Source of the DNA: Neobacillus sp. PS2-9
GTDB lineage: Bacteria > Bacillota > Bacilli > Bacillales > Cytobacillaceae
Assembly (NCBI RefSeq): GCF_030915525.1
Contig: NZ_CP133269.1
Location: 4,103,501-4,167,500 of the forward strand
Length of the DNA: 64,000 nt
Reading direction: 5' to 3'
Part shown: one piece after another, positions 10,064-18,778 of the stretch
How positions within the stretch are numbered: position 1 is the first letter of the stretch
How the letters are laid out: every line of letters begins with the position of its first letter
Program-made: the position numbers and the translations under genes
Notes under the pieces: generated by a model
What the model was told of the DNA's origin: nothing
Seen by the model: only the letters and a program-made list of their open reading frames with translations
The model's database searches: none

Positions 10064-10318
10064 ATGAATAAAGTGGATTACGATCGGGCGTTATATTACA
10101 CACACCGGTCCGAATGGGATAATTTGCTTATATTAATGGTTCGGACAAAAGATCAATTTTTGTCCAAAAGAATTGAACAGTTCCTACATGCGTACAACTT
10201 TGAACGTGACTACACTGTAATTGAAACGAAACTCTATAATTTGCTTCGTTACATCGACCATGCAAACGAAACAATAGAAGCTGATGCAAATGAGATACCG
10301 ATGTATAGTCTTTCCTGA
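10064..10318 (+). CDS. yhdB: Conserved YhdB-family protein
   Basis: An 84-residue soluble protein of unknown function. The stretch DYDRALYYTHRSEWDNLLIL followed by MVRTKDQFLSKRIE is what I recall of B. subtilis YhdB, and the neighbours yhcZ and spoVR agree with that locus. The start follows AAGGAGGA. It is convergent with yhcZ, and the two share a bidirectional terminator. A mother-cell type -10 upstream hints at sporulation expression. Confidence 0.78.
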   Translation: MNKVDYDRALYYTHRSEWDNLLILMVRTKDQFLSKRIEQFLHAYNFERDYTVIETKLYNLLRYIDHANETIEADANEIPMYSLS

Positions 10319-10382
10319 AAAAACAAGTGGATACAGATTTTGTTGAGAGAAAATTTTTACAACCGGGCCAAAGAATTCCACC

Positions 10383-10416
10383 AAAAAAACGGCTTCCATT
10401 TCTGGAGCCGTTTTTT
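10383..10416. terminator. Bidirectional terminator between yhdB and yhcZ
   Basis: CGGCTTCCA / TGGAGCCG stem with one bulged base, flanked by seven As on the left and a T-run on the right. Confidence 0.82.
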
Positions 10417-10424
10417 ACCGATTT

Positions 10425-11081
10425 TTATCCTATCTTATCATTTTTGATTACTCCATTACGTACCGCAAAAAGAGCAGCCTGTGTACGATCCGCTAGCTCA
10501 AGCTTTGCTAAAACATTGGAAACATGGGTTTTTACCGTCTTTTCAGTAATAAATAACGATGAAGCAATTTCTTTATTACTTTTTCCACTAGCTATTTCCT
10601 TAAGGACTTCCAACTCTCTTTTGGTCAACTCATTCAAATGGTTCTTGCCCTCATTTTGTTTCGAGGTTAAATAGGTTAATAAATGAGTCGTTGCTTTTGG
10701 ATGCAATTGATTTTCACCATTCATTAACATTTTTATTGCCTTCACTAGCTCATCGGGTTCTATATCCTTCAATTGATAGCCTGAGGCACCCGCTTCAATT
10801 GCAGGTATTACATGGTTCTGGTCCGAAAAACTGGTTAGTATCATTACCTTCATACTTGGATGCTTTGCTTTAATTTTCTGTGTTGCTTCAATTCCGTCCA
10901 TAACCGGCATGACTAGATCCATTAAAACTAGGTCGGGCATTAATCGGTCTACTAACTCAACCGCTTCTTCTCCATTTTTCGCTTCTCCTACAATTTCAAT
11001 ATTTTCTTGTGTCTTTAAGAAAAACACCAAGCCTCTACGTACGACATGATGATCATCGGCTATTAGTATTCGAATACTCAA
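10425..11081 (-). CDS. yhcZ: NarL/LuxR-family response regulator, YhcZ-like
   Basis: A 218-residue transcription factor. The receiver domain fills about residues 1-120, with the acidic pair ADDHH, the phosphorylated Asp in LVLMDLVMPVMDG, and Lys in YQLKDIE. A LuxR helix-turn-helix is at about 148-210 (LTKRELEVLKEIASGKSNKEIA, KTVKTHVSNVLAKL). TTG start after AAGGGGGGA. It lies twelve bases after the kinase gene yhcY, which is its evident partner; the pair sits beside pgcA and yhdB as in B. subtilis. The target genes are unknown. Confidence 0.88.
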   Translation of the reverse strand: MSIRILIADDHHVVRRGLVFFLKTQENIEIVGEAKNGEEAVELVDRLMPDLVLMDLVMPVMDGIEATQKIKAKHPSMKVMILTSFSDQNHVIPAIEAGASGYQLKDIEPDELVKAIKMLMNGENQLHPKATTHLLTYLTSKQNEGKNHLNELTKRELEVLKEIASGKSNKEIASSLFITEKTVKTHVSNVLAKLELADRTQAALFAVRNGVIKNDKIG

Positions 11082-11093
11082 AATTATCCCCCC

Positions 11094-12209
11094 TTAAAAC
11101 GGAATACTGACTCGTAGCTTTGCCCCTTTGTTTAGCTCACTTTCCAAATAAAAGGTTCCGCCTAAAGACTCCGCTCTGTTTCTCATGCTTTTTAGACCGA
11201 GCGATGGAAGCTCAGCACCTTCATCATAAGTAAACCCACATCCATTGTCTTTTATTTCTATGGTTATTCTGCTATCACTTCCATGAACTAATAAATGAAC
11301 ATCAGATTGTTGTGAATGTTTTTTGCAATTAGCTAATGCTTCTTGGCTAATTCTAAAAACAGCCTCCTCAATTCTGCTTGGTAGATTAATGACCCCGTTT
11401 ATTTTTATATTTGTATTTAATCCTAGCATTTCACCATAACTCGATAGTGCACTAACAATGCCTTGCTCTAATCCCTTTGGGCGTAACTGCCAAATAAGCG
11501 CTCTCATTTCATTTAATGCCTCTTGGGCTAAATCTTGAATATAACTAAAGGTTTCTTTCACCTCTTGATCCGTTGTCATTTCTTTCCCCCCACGGGCAGT
11601 CAGGCTTAAAGAGAAAAGGAGTTGATTAACAGAATCGTGCAGGTCTCTTGCTAATCTATTTCTTTCTGCTGTTAAAGCAATGTCTTGTTCTTTTTGTGTT
11701 AGATTTATCCTTTTTATAGCTGAGCCAATCTGCAAGGCAACTGATTCTAATAGAGCTAGCTCCTCATTGTTAAAGCTTGTTTTATTCGGTGACCCTACAT
11801 TTAATAATCCAAATTTTTCTTTCCCTGCTTTGAGTGGTACGGTCGCATGATGGGTTAATCCCCATGTATCCCCTAACTTATGTTCAATTGCATCTTCCAA
11901 GCGCATACATTCAATAATATTAGTTGCCTTATCTAGTCGACCTTTATTATAGCGATTAATACACCAGCAATCGCCGTTGCACATGGGAGCATACTTGTTG
12001 TCGGATAACGCGGGGGGAAGATTTTCTTTCGCAGCTAATGTAAAGGAGCCAGCATCATCAATAAGAAAGATCCATCCAGTTTGTAAACCGGTTACATGTA
12101 AAAGCTTCTTTAGAACCTCTGAAAGTACATTGTTTATGTCAGTTCCTTGGTTCAATAACTCGGCAATTTCTTTTAAAATTTGTAAATCCGAATGGTGACA
12201 CGTACTCAT
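11094..12209 (-). CDS. yhcY: Cytosolic GAF-domain sensor histidine kinase, YhcY-like
   Basis: A 371-residue soluble kinase. An N-terminal GAF sensor domain covers about 10-170; a HisKA_3 dimerisation region follows with the phospho-acceptor His in ARDLHDSVNQLL (about residue 191); the C-terminal ATPase domain ends the protein (IEIKDNGCGF, LGLKSMRNRAESLGG). There are no membrane helices. The GAF domain has four cysteines (about 77, 81, 83 and 101) in the order MCNGDCWC ... IIECMRLED, suggestive of a redox or metal signal. The chosen ATG is spaced from GGGGG; an earlier ATG abuts it. It forms an operon with yhcZ. Confidence 0.87.
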   Translation of the reverse strand: MSTCHHSDLQILKEIAELLNQGTDINNVLSEVLKKLLHVTGLQTGWIFLIDDAGSFTLAAKENLPPALSDNKYAPMCNGDCWCINRYNKGRLDKATNIIECMRLEDAIEHKLGDTWGLTHHATVPLKAGKEKFGLLNVGSPNKTSFNNEELALLESVALQIGSAIKRINLTQKEQDIALTAERNRLARDLHDSVNQLLFSLSLTARGGKEMTTDQEVKETFSYIQDLAQEALNEMRALIWQLRPKGLEQGIVSALSSYGEMLGLNTNIKINGVINLPSRIEEAVFRISQEALANCKKHSQQSDVHLLVHGSDSRITIEIKDNGCGFTYDEGAELPSLGLKSMRNRAESLGGTFYLESELNKGAKLRVSIPF

Positions 12210-12316
12210 AAACATCCCCCTGAAAATTCCAACTCTTGCAATTATTATAACGCTTTTCTTCTGCTAATTCCTTAGAAAAAAGTATGGTTTCTTCTCCGAC
12301 TTAAGTCGTAAAGAAT

Positions 12317-12346
12317 AGAGGCTGACTCCTATGAGTAACAGATTCC
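12317..12346 (+). repeat. Left arm of a 30-bp imperfect inverted repeat
   Basis: Begins AGAGGCTGACTCCTA and matches the reverse complement of 14438-14467 at 25 of 30 positions. The two arms enclose 2.1 kb that includes the IS256 copy. They could be terminal repeats of an older element, or two related terminator half-stems, since GAGGCTGACTC is common in this genome's terminators. Confidence 0.6.
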
Positions 12347-12650
12347 ATATTCGGGTGCTTTTTTATTAAAAGACACGAGAATTGATGTATGAATTGGCAT
12401 ACGTCTTTTTCAATATTTATCAAGGTTTCTAAGAAATTTCATTAACTTTGACACAGTAATTGACATCATTATTATGATGGACAATAAGTTTTGTACAATA
12501 AAAAAAGTGGGGCAAAACTTCTGTCATTTGCTGTGCCGTTTGATCTTTATAAGCTGGTGGTTAAAAGCTGCTGATTTCCGTATCTTAGGATCAAGAGGGT
12601 CCTCACTTATCGGTTGAGGGAGCAGGTTAAGCACCAGATCTGTAAATAGA

Positions 12651-12776
12651 CGGAAAAATTCCGCTTATTTAGTAATTCTTATAAAAAAAAGCTTAAACAG
12701 ACGGAGAAATTCCGCCTATTGACTCGAAAAATGTGAAAATGAGGAGATTTTGCTTGGTATAACCGGAAAAACTCCG
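12651..12776 (+). repeat. Three short palindromic repeat units (CGGAnAAAnTCCG)
   Basis: Units at 12651-12663, 12702-12714 and 12764-12776, all in the same orientation and each followed by C(T/C)TA. A fourth unit lies at 14224. The 20 bases AACCGGAAAAACTCCGCTTA are identical at 12761-12780 and 14221-14240, on either side of the IS256 element. Confidence 0.72.
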
Positions 12777-12878
12777 CTTAATTTACCCTGAAACGAGCAC
12801 GATTCTAAATTTAACAGTCAAGCCCATTATTATGTGTAAATTCATTCCTCATGAAAAGCAATGTTAAGCAGATGATTT

Positions 12879-12926
12879 ATTTTTGGTGTACTGGAAGGGG
12901 GTACCCCCTTCCAGTACACCAAAAAT
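12879..12926. repeat. 48-bp perfect palindrome inside the IS256 copy
   Basis: Two 24-base arms with no loop, centred on GGGGGTACCCCC. It lies just after the transposase stop codon. It may act as the element's terminator or form a cruciform. Confidence 0.85.
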
Positions 12927-12941
12927 TCGCGCTTCGGGTCG

Positions 12942-14117
12942 CTATTTTTTCTCTTCTTTGTCCTGAATTATTCTTCTTCCTACTTCCTCGGCATAGTCCA
13001 TTAAGACCGCTCCAATTAATCTGAAAGCTGACTGTGTATTAGGAAATATTCTAATTACCCTCTCTCTTCTCCGGACTTCCTCATTGATTCTTTCTAACGA
13101 GTTTGTACTTCGAATATGCTTATGATATTTCGGTTTCTCATTCAAGTATTGAATGGCATCTTCGAAGCCTTCCTCTAATATTTCTATGGCCTTGTCTAAT
13201 TTTGAATTGCCACTAAATTGCTCAATGAACTCTTTCTTATATTTTCTGGCTTCCTCTACGGTCGCTACTTCAAATATTCTCTTTAACCCGATTTTGACTT
13301 CATCCATACCCTTTTTAGGCATATGGGTTATGATATTCTTTTTGAAGTGTACCGTACATCTTTGCCAGGCAGATCCTACAAACTCCGTTCCGATGGCAGC
13401 TTTTAACCCTTTGTGTGCATCAGAAATGATTAGCTTAGGTGATTGTAGACCTCTAGACTGTAAGTATTGGAAGAAACGCTGCCAAGCTTCAGTACTCTCT
13501 TTATGATCTACTCTCAAACCAAGAATTTCACGCCTATTGTTCTCGTCAACAGCCGTTGCGATATAAACAGCTTTAGATACGACACGGTTATGTTCTCTTA
13601 CTTTGATATACATGGCATCTGCAAAGATATATGGGTAGTACATTGTGTTCAGGGGCCGACTTGCCCATTGATTCACTACAGGATCTAGCTTTTCTGTAAG
13701 AGTGGATACAAATGATTTAGAGACCTTATTCCCACAGAGTTGTTCCACAATATTGGAAACCTTTCTTGTGGAAACCCCATTCACCACCATTTCAAGCATA
13801 GCTAATACAAATGATTGGTCACACCGGGCATATTGTTCAAACACTGTAGTTGAAAACTCTCCACTACGAGTACGAGGTACTCTAAGCGTAATTTTTCCAA
13901 TGCTAAATAATAAATCACGATCATAATATCCATTGCGGTAGTCACGACGTAAGCTTGAACGTTCGTAAGAACCGGCTTGTAAGAACTCATCGCGTTCTTT
14001 TTCCATAACAGAGTTTAATACAAGGACAATAGAAGCTTTGATGACAGCGTCTATATCAGAGTTCATAACAGAATCTTTTAAATCATCAATATTTAGGTTA
14101 AACTGTATTTGAGTCAT
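12942..14117 (-). CDS. IS256-family (mutator-type) transposase
   Basis: A 391-residue DDE transposase that moves the enclosing insertion sequence. Catalytic residues are visible at the expected places: D167 (FADAMYIKV), D233 (IISDAHKGLKAAI) and E342 (RSTNSLERINEEVRRRERV, the family signature C-terminal segment). The length is normal and no frameshift is seen, so it may be active. Start: an ATG eight bases after GGAGG; an upstream GTG overlaps that site. Confidence 0.94.
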   Translation of the reverse strand: MTQIQFNLNIDDLKDSVMNSDIDAVIKASIVLVLNSVMEKERDEFLQAGSYERSSLRRDYRNGYYDRDLLFSIGKITLRVPRTRSGEFSTTVFEQYARCDQSFVLAMLEMVVNGVSTRKVSNIVEQLCGNKVSKSFVSTLTEKLDPVVNQWASRPLNTMYYPYIFADAMYIKVREHNRVVSKAVYIATAVDENNRREILGLRVDHKESTEAWQRFFQYLQSRGLQSPKLIISDAHKGLKAAIGTEFVGSAWQRCTVHFKKNIITHMPKKGMDEVKIGLKRIFEVATVEEARKYKKEFIEQFSGNSKLDKAIEILEEGFEDAIQYLNEKPKYHKHIRSTNSLERINEEVRRRERVIRIFPNTQSAFRLIGAVLMDYAEEVGRRIIQDKEEKK

Positions 14118-14331
14118 AATTAATTCCTCCACATTGTTTTCGTCGCTGATAACATTGTAGCCATGAGGAATTAATTTGACTCATTTTCTTTTTACACAAT
14201 TATATGGACTTAATCAATTTAACCGGAAAAACTCCGCTTATTTTACTATTGCTGGTTACTCGATTAAGGACAAGACATCCAATTCAAATGGGAGTGAGGT
14301 TTATTTAAATAAGGTATTTTTATTCCTAATA

Positions 14332-14370
14332 AAGAAACTCGCCAAATTACTATGGCGAGTTTTACTTTTT
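14332..14370. terminator. Hairpin terminator downstream of the SDR gene
   Basis: Ten-bp stem AAACTCGCCA / TGGCGAGTTT with an eight-base loop and T-rich flanks on both strands, about 100 bases beyond the SDR stop codon. Confidence 0.65.
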
Positions 14371-14437
14371 ATATACCAATAACGATGCCAATCCGACTGT
14401 CATTTCAGCAAGTATTTTAATACAATCACTTCGAAAC

Positions 14438-14467
14438 GGAACCCTTTACTCTTAGGAGCCAGCCTCT
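14438..14467 (-). repeat. Right arm of the 30-bp imperfect inverted repeat
   Basis: Reverse complement begins AGAGGCTGGCTCCTAAGAG and matches the left arm with five differences. It sits five bases after the SDR stop codon. Confidence 0.6.
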
Positions 14468-14471
14468 AATA

Positions 14472-15194
14472 TTATGCTATTGGATATTGCTGTGCGAATG
14501 GATGGATGACAATTTCATCAATTAACATATGCTTCGGAGCAGACGCCATGTAAACAACTGCGTTTGCAATATCTTCTACTTTTAACCAATCTTTTTTCTC
14601 TGGCAAACCTTGTGTAGATTCCGCAAAGTATGTATCAACCATTCCAGGATTAATGGTTCCAACCCGTATTCCATATTCCCGAACTTCCTGGGCAACTGAG
14701 CCTGAGAAACCTTGTACAGCATATTTTGTTGCTGTATAGGCAGCCCCATTAGGAATCGTATACCGTGCAACATCAGATGAAATCGTAATAATGGTTCCGG
14801 TCCTTCTTTCCTTCATATGTGGAAGGACAGCCTTTGTGGCTAAGAACACCCCTTGAACATTTACCTCAAAAACCTTTTTCCATTCTTCGAGAGTAACTTG
14901 CTCTGTTAATTTAAAGAATCCAACACCTGCGTTATTTACTAGAAGATCCACAGCTCCGTAGACTTCAATTGTCTTATTTACTACACTCTCCATATCCTCT
15001 TCTTTTGAGACATCTGCTTGAATAGGATTAATATCGGGAAAGCCCATTTCCTTTAATTCTTCTGCTGTTTTTAAAATTTGGGAAGAGCTGCCAACAATGG
15101 TTAATTTCATCCCTTGTTCAGCTAGTTTTACGGCAATTTCCCTGCCAATTCCACGCGATGCACCGGTTACAATAGCAATTTGATTTTGTAGCAT
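14472..15194 (-). CDS. Short-chain dehydrogenase/reductase (FabG-like)
   Basis: A 240-residue NAD(P)-dependent oxidoreductase with a Rossmann fold. The cofactor motif is TGASRGIG (about 10-17), the structural motif NNAG is at about 83-86, and the catalytic Ser, Tyr and Lys are in ISSDVARYTIPNGAAYTATK. It resembles 3-oxoacyl-ACP reductase-like SDRs; the true substrate cannot be read from sequence. The ATG follows AAAGGAG. It lies 45 bases after pgcA on the same strand, so the two are probably co-transcribed. Confidence 0.85.
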   Translation of the reverse strand: MLQNQIAIVTGASRGIGREIAVKLAEQGMKLTIVGSSSQILKTAEELKEMGFPDINPIQADVSKEEDMESVVNKTIEVYGAVDLLVNNAGVGFFKLTEQVTLEEWKKVFEVNVQGVFLATKAVLPHMKERRTGTIITISSDVARYTIPNGAAYTATKYAVQGFSGSVAQEVREYGIRVGTINPGMVDTYFAESTQGLPEKKDWLKVEDIANAVVYMASAPKHMLIDEIVIHPFAQQYPIA

Positions 15195-15239
15195 GATTGT
15201 TTCTCCTTTCGTGATGAGTTTCATTGTTGTTTTTTGCTC

Positions 15240-16982
15240 TTACCGTTCTTGAATCATTTTCATTTTTCTTTCCACTACATCCATAAATTCTTTTTCCACT
15301 GCTTGAAGTTTCAGCTTACTATCCTCCAAACGATCACTGTTTACACCAAAGTAGAATTTAACCTTTGGTTCTGTGCCTGATGGTCTTAAGCAAACCCATG
15401 TACCGTCTTCAAAAGTATATTTTAGCACATTAGATTTAGGCAGCTGAATCTTCTCTTCTTTCGTATTCGTTAACCGAATACCAGTTAAATAATCCTCCGT
15501 TGTAGCGGTCTTTAAGGAACCTAAATTAGTTAATGGCTCCATTCGGAAGGAAGCTAGTAGACTTTGAATCATTTCTGCTCCTTCTTTCCCCTTCAATGTT
15601 AACGAACGAAGGCCTTCCTGATAAAAACCGTATTTTTCAAACACCTGCATCATTCCATTATAGAGGGACAAGCCTTGTTTTTTATAAAAGGCACAAACCT
15701 CTGTGGCTAAGAGAGCAGCCTGAATGGCGTCTTTATCACGGGCAAAGTCGCCGATTAAGTACCCATAGGACTCTTCATAACCAAATAAGAAGGTATGGTC
15801 ACCTGTTTCTTCATACTCCTTTATTTTCTCAGCAATAAACTTAAAACCTGTTAAAACGTCTATTGTTTCAAGGACATACGCTGAGGTGATTTTTCTTCCT
15901 AACTCAGAGGTAACAATCGTTTTTAAAACCACTCCATTTTGAGGCAATGTTCCCTTTTCTTTTTTCTGAGAAAGGAGATAATCAAGCAATAATGCCCCAG
16001 TTTGATTTCCAGTCAGAACGACATACTCTCCTTCCTCATTACGTACCGCGATACCAAGACGGTCAGCATCTGGATCGGTTGCAATTAGTAGGTCAGCCCC
16101 CACTATTAAGCCATCGCGGATAGCTAATTGAAAAGCAGCATGTTCTTCCGGATTAGGACTTTTCACTGTAGAAAATTCAGCGTCCGGAATCTCCTGCTCC
16201 TTTACAACTGTTACATTTTTATACCCTAATGCAGAGAGTGCAGCGCGAACCGGCTTATTGGCTGTCCCATGTAATGGGGTAAAAACCACTTTAACATTGG
16301 CCTCTTCTGAGAGATTGGGATTCTCTGAAATCGTTTTGAGTTTTTCAGTATAAGCTTGGTCTATTTCCGAACCGATTGTCTTAATTAATCCAGCAGCTCT
16401 TAATTGATCTTCACTGCCGACTTCAATCAATAGCTCGTTTTCTATTTCATTGACCTTTGAAATAACTTGATCAGCAGGAATAGGCGGAAGCTGACCACCA
16501 TCTGATCCATACACTTTGTACCCATTATACTCCGGTGGATTATGACTGGCAGTTATAACAATACCAGAAAAGGCATGTAGGTACCTTAAGGCAAAGGAAA
16601 GTTCAGGGGTCGGTCTTAATTCGTCAAATATATAGGTTTGAATTCCTTTGGTAGCTAGTGTTTTTGCAGCCTCCAAGGCAAACTCAGGAGACTTATGACG
16701 TGAATCATAAGCAATAACAACCCCTCTTTGTTTTGCTTCTAATCCTTGTTCCTCTATGTATGCAGCTAAACCTGCTGATGCTTTACGAACCGTATAGATG
16801 TTCATTCGATTTGTACCTGCACCAATCTCACCGCGCATTCCGCCTGTTCCAAATTCTAAATTCTTATAAAAAGCCTCTTCTAGTTGTTTTTCATCATTCT
16901 TCCACTCATTTAGTTGAGCTTGTAATTCAGCATCTAAGCCTTCGAACTCCATCCAGCTTTTTGCAACTGTTTTCCAGTTCAT
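15240..16982 (-). CDS. pgcA: Phosphoglucomutase (alpha-PGM family)
   Basis: Interconverts glucose 6-phosphate and glucose 1-phosphate, feeding UDP-glucose for teichoic acid glucosylation and glycolipid anchors. The 580-residue length equals B. subtilis PgcA (YhxB). Motifs in order: phospho-serine loop [12 protein letters not shown] (Ser146), metal loop [10 protein letters not shown], sugar-specificity loop GYEESYGY, and phosphate-binding loop [15 protein letters not shown] after GAGGAGGGG. Its place upstream of yhcY matches B. subtilis, where glpD-pgcA-yhcY is the order. Confidence 0.94.
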   Translation of the reverse strand: MNWKTVAKSWMEFEGLDAELQAQLNEWKNDEKQLEEAFYKNLEFGTGGMRGEIGAGTNRMNIYTVRKASAGLAAYIEEQGLEAKQRGVVIAYDSRHKSPEFALEAAKTLATKGIQTYIFDELRPTPELSFALRYLHAFSGIVITASHNPPEYNGYKVYGSDGGQLPPIPADQVISKVNEIENELLIEVGSEDQLRAAGLIKTIGSEIDQAYTEKLKTISENPNLSEEANVKVVFTPLHGTANKPVRAALSALGYKNVTVVKEQEIPDAEFSTVKSPNPEEHAAFQLAIRDGLIVGADLLIATDPDADRLGIAVRNEEGEYVVLTGNQTGALLLDYLLSQKKEKGTLPQNGVVLKTIVTSELGRKITSAYVLETIDVLTGFKFIAEKIKEYEETGDHTFLFGYEESYGYLIGDFARDKDAIQAALLATEVCAFYKKQGLSLYNGMMQVFEKYGFYQEGLRSLTLKGKEGAEMIQSLLASFRMEPLTNLGSLKTATTEDYLTGIRLTNTKEEKIQLPKSNVLKYTFEDGTWVCLRPSGTEPKVKFYFGVNSDRLEDSKLKLQAVEKEFMDVVERKMKMIQER

Positions 16983-17090
16983 TTGTTCCCCTCCTCATCC
17001 ATCTATTTAATATTGTTTCTAAGTAATAGCCTGATACTCCTTTAAAAATCACTCAAAATAAGCCGACAATTTTTGCAAAGTGTTGAAATA

Positions 17091-17116
17091 GAAAAAAGCC
17101 TGATTTGCATCAGGCT
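17091..17116 (-). terminator. Terminator of yhcU
   Basis: AGCCTGAT / ATCAGGCT stem with a four-base loop, then six Ts on the minus strand. Confidence 0.85.
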
Positions 17117-17126
17117 CGGTTTGTTC

Positions 17127-17513
17127 CTATATTATTAATTCATTATCAGCTTTTGTGTAAATACTAAGCATAGAATGTCTCATGCCCTTCACACTGAGAA
17201 ATTGTTCAAAATCAAAAGGGAAGGATAATCCAAATTCTTCAAGTGTGTCAACATTTTTATTGTATAGTGCAGCATATTGATCATCCAGCGGAGAAGATTC
17301 AAGAATGGAAATTAATGTTTGTATACATGTCATTACCTGAAAAGCATCTTTTAATGTGCTAAATTCTTCAGTAGGATGTAAAATTCCTAGTTGCTCAAAT
17401 TGACAAATCTCTTCGTCACTAAAATAGAGGGGAAAAATATTAGAGTAAATGTACCTCACCAGTTCATTGATTTCTTCTTCTTGACTTGGTGTCGAGGCAA
17501 AAACAATTTTCAC
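17127..17513 (-). CDS. yhcU: DUF5365 protein, YhcU-like
   Basis: A 128-residue acidic soluble protein of unknown function. The N-terminus MKIVFASTPSQEEEINELV and the segment NIFPLYFSDEEICQFEQL agree with what I recall of B. subtilis YhcU. GTG start after AAAGGTGGG. It is divergent from yhcT, as expected for this locus, with a dispersed repeat inserted between the two. It has its own terminator. Confidence 0.72.
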   Translation of the reverse strand: MKIVFASTPSQEEEINELVRYIYSNIFPLYFSDEEICQFEQLGILHPTEEFSTLKDAFQVMTCIQTLISILESSPLDDQYAALYNKNVDTLEEFGLSFPFDFEQFLSVKGMRHSMLSIYTKADNELII

Positions 17514-17612
17514 TTATAACCCACCTTTGCCGTCGCTATATTCTGTCGTATTATATAAAATAAGAATAACATAATTTACACCGATAATCGGTGGTAATTG
17601 TAACCACATTTC

Positions 17613-17764
17613 AAAGCGGAAGCGCCTTGGTAGCCCCGACAGGCAAATGTTCTTCGGCAAGAAAAGTCCGTATTTTGACTTTTATTGCCGAAGGTTATTT
17701 GACCCGAGGGGCTAGGCGCTGGAGCTAGACACATTTCAAAGCGGAAGCGCCTTGGTCAGCGCCG
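17613..17764 (+). repeat. 120-bp hairpin repeat (family R1), full copy plus partial second copy
   Basis: From AAAGCGGAAGCGCCTTGG to GCTAGGCGCTGGAGCT (17613-17730), nested inverted repeats can be paired: AGCGCCT / AGGCGCT, GCCCC / GGGGC, TTCGGCAA / TTGCCGAA, and AAAGTC / GACTTT. The first 30 bases recur directly at 17733-17764. A second full copy is at 37870. It fills the yhcU-yhcT divergent region. Confidence 0.82.
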
Positions 17765-17780
17765 ATATAAGGAGATATAT

Positions 17781-18704
17781 ATGCTTAAAACAATGCGTAA
17801 GGGCGAATGGTTTCATATGGTAATACCTAATGAATGGGAAGGAAAGACACCAGAAGAGGTGTTCCGTCAAATATGGGAAGCTCCTAAAAAATTAACTCAT
17901 AGCTTTAGAATGGAAAATACAGTTCTATTAGATGGAAACCGGATCAATTGGACTTTACCATTACATTCCGGCAACGTGTTACAAATCAAACTGTTTGTTG
18001 ATGAGCCACTTACAGTGATCCCTCAATTCCATGATATTGATGTAATCTACGAGGATGACCATGTAATGGTGGTAAACAAGCCCCCATTTATGAACACACA
18101 TCCAAATGATATTACAACGGACCACACTACACTGATCAACGCCCTTGCTTTCTATTTACAATCAAAGGGAGAAGATAGAAATATTCGCCAAATCCACCGA
18201 TTAGACCGAGATACTTCAGGGGCAATTTTGTTTGCTAAGCATGCCTTAGCAGGAGCAATATTAGACAAAATGCTGGAAAAACGGGAGATAAAGAGAACAT
18301 ACATAGCTGCGGTACACGGTCTGGTAAGACCAAAAAAAGGACGAATTAATAAGGCAATTGGCCGGGACCGCCACCATGCGTCGCGAAGAAGAGTGTCCGA
18401 TACTGGACAGGAAGCTATTACTAATTATCAGGTACTAACTGAGGAGAAAAATAAACATTTTTCGATTGTAAGATGCTGGCTTGAAACTGGAAGAACCCAT
18501 CAAATAAGAGTCCATTTAAGCCATTTAGGTCACCCTTTAATCGGTGATACACTTTATGGTGGAGAGGAAATAGTGAATCGGCAGGCATTGCATGCGGCGA
18601 AGCTTGAATTCAATCATCCTCTTACCCAAGAACTAATTACATGCCATGCCCCAATTCCAGATTTACAAAACCTGTTTCAATCCATCGATATTTACTCGTT
18701 GTAA
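17781..18704 (+). CDS. yhcT: RluA-family pseudouridine synthase, YhcT-like
   Basis: Isomerises uridine to pseudouridine in structured RNA (rRNA or tRNA). The 307-residue protein has an N-terminal S4-like segment (about 15-75: LLDGNRINWTLPLHSGNVL), the catalytic loop HRLDRDTSGAILFAK with the active-site Asp, and the RluA C-terminal motif GRTHQIRVHLSHLGHPLIGD. ATG six bases after AAGGAG. It sits next to yhcU as in B. subtilis. The exact target nucleotide is unknown. Confidence 0.87.
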   Translation: MLKTMRKGEWFHMVIPNEWEGKTPEEVFRQIWEAPKKLTHSFRMENTVLLDGNRINWTLPLHSGNVLQIKLFVDEPLTVIPQFHDIDVIYEDDHVMVVNKPPFMNTHPNDITTDHTTLINALAFYLQSKGEDRNIRQIHRLDRDTSGAILFAKHALAGAILDKMLEKREIKRTYIAAVHGLVRPKKGRINKAIGRDRHHASRRRVSDTGQEAITNYQVLTEEKNKHFSIVRCWLETGRTHQIRVHLSHLGHPLIGDTLYGGEEIVNRQALHAAKLEFNHPLTQELITCHAPIPDLQNLFQSIDIYSL

Positions 18705-18727
18705 TGTGGAAGGAAACAGAGTATGAC

Positions 18728-18756
18728 GAAAAGCCTCCCAATTCAGGAGGCTTTTC
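18728..18756. terminator. Bidirectional terminator between yhcT and the GlsB-like gene
   Basis: Eleven-bp perfect stem GAAAAGCCTCC / GGAGGCTTTTC with a seven-base loop. Confidence 0.85.
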
Positions 18757-18778
18757 ATTATCCAAGTTTATTTTTGTA

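Larger units (their letters stand above)
12210..12833. other. Repeat-rich intergenic region left of the IS256 element
   Basis: No gene seen. It holds the yhcY upstream region with a TATAAT at about 12242-12247 (minus strand), a 30-base arm (12317-12346) that recurs inverted at 14438-14467, and three short palindromic units at 12651, 12702 and 12764. The rest shows nothing I recognise. Confidence 0.5.
12834..14197 (-). mobile_element. IS256-family insertion sequence, apparently intact
   Basis: About 1364 bp. The ends share GTGTAAA and, a little further in, the ATTCCTCATG block in inverted orientation; the right end carries extra bases between them. One transposase gene fills the interior. The flanks ATTATTAT (left) and AATTATAT (right) are similar but not a clean 8-bp duplication, so the exact ends are uncertain by a few bases. 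Confidence 0.72.
14198..14471. other. Intergenic region right of the IS256 element
   Basis: Contains the fourth short palindrome unit (14224-14236), a hairpin at 14335-14362 that probably terminates the SDR/pgcA transcript, and the right arm of the 30-bp inverted repeat. No gene is seen. Confidence 0.5.

Noticed and set aside
12834..14197. Composite transposon with cargo genes
   Set aside because: Only one IS copy is present and only repeats lie between the outer inverted arms; no cargo gene.
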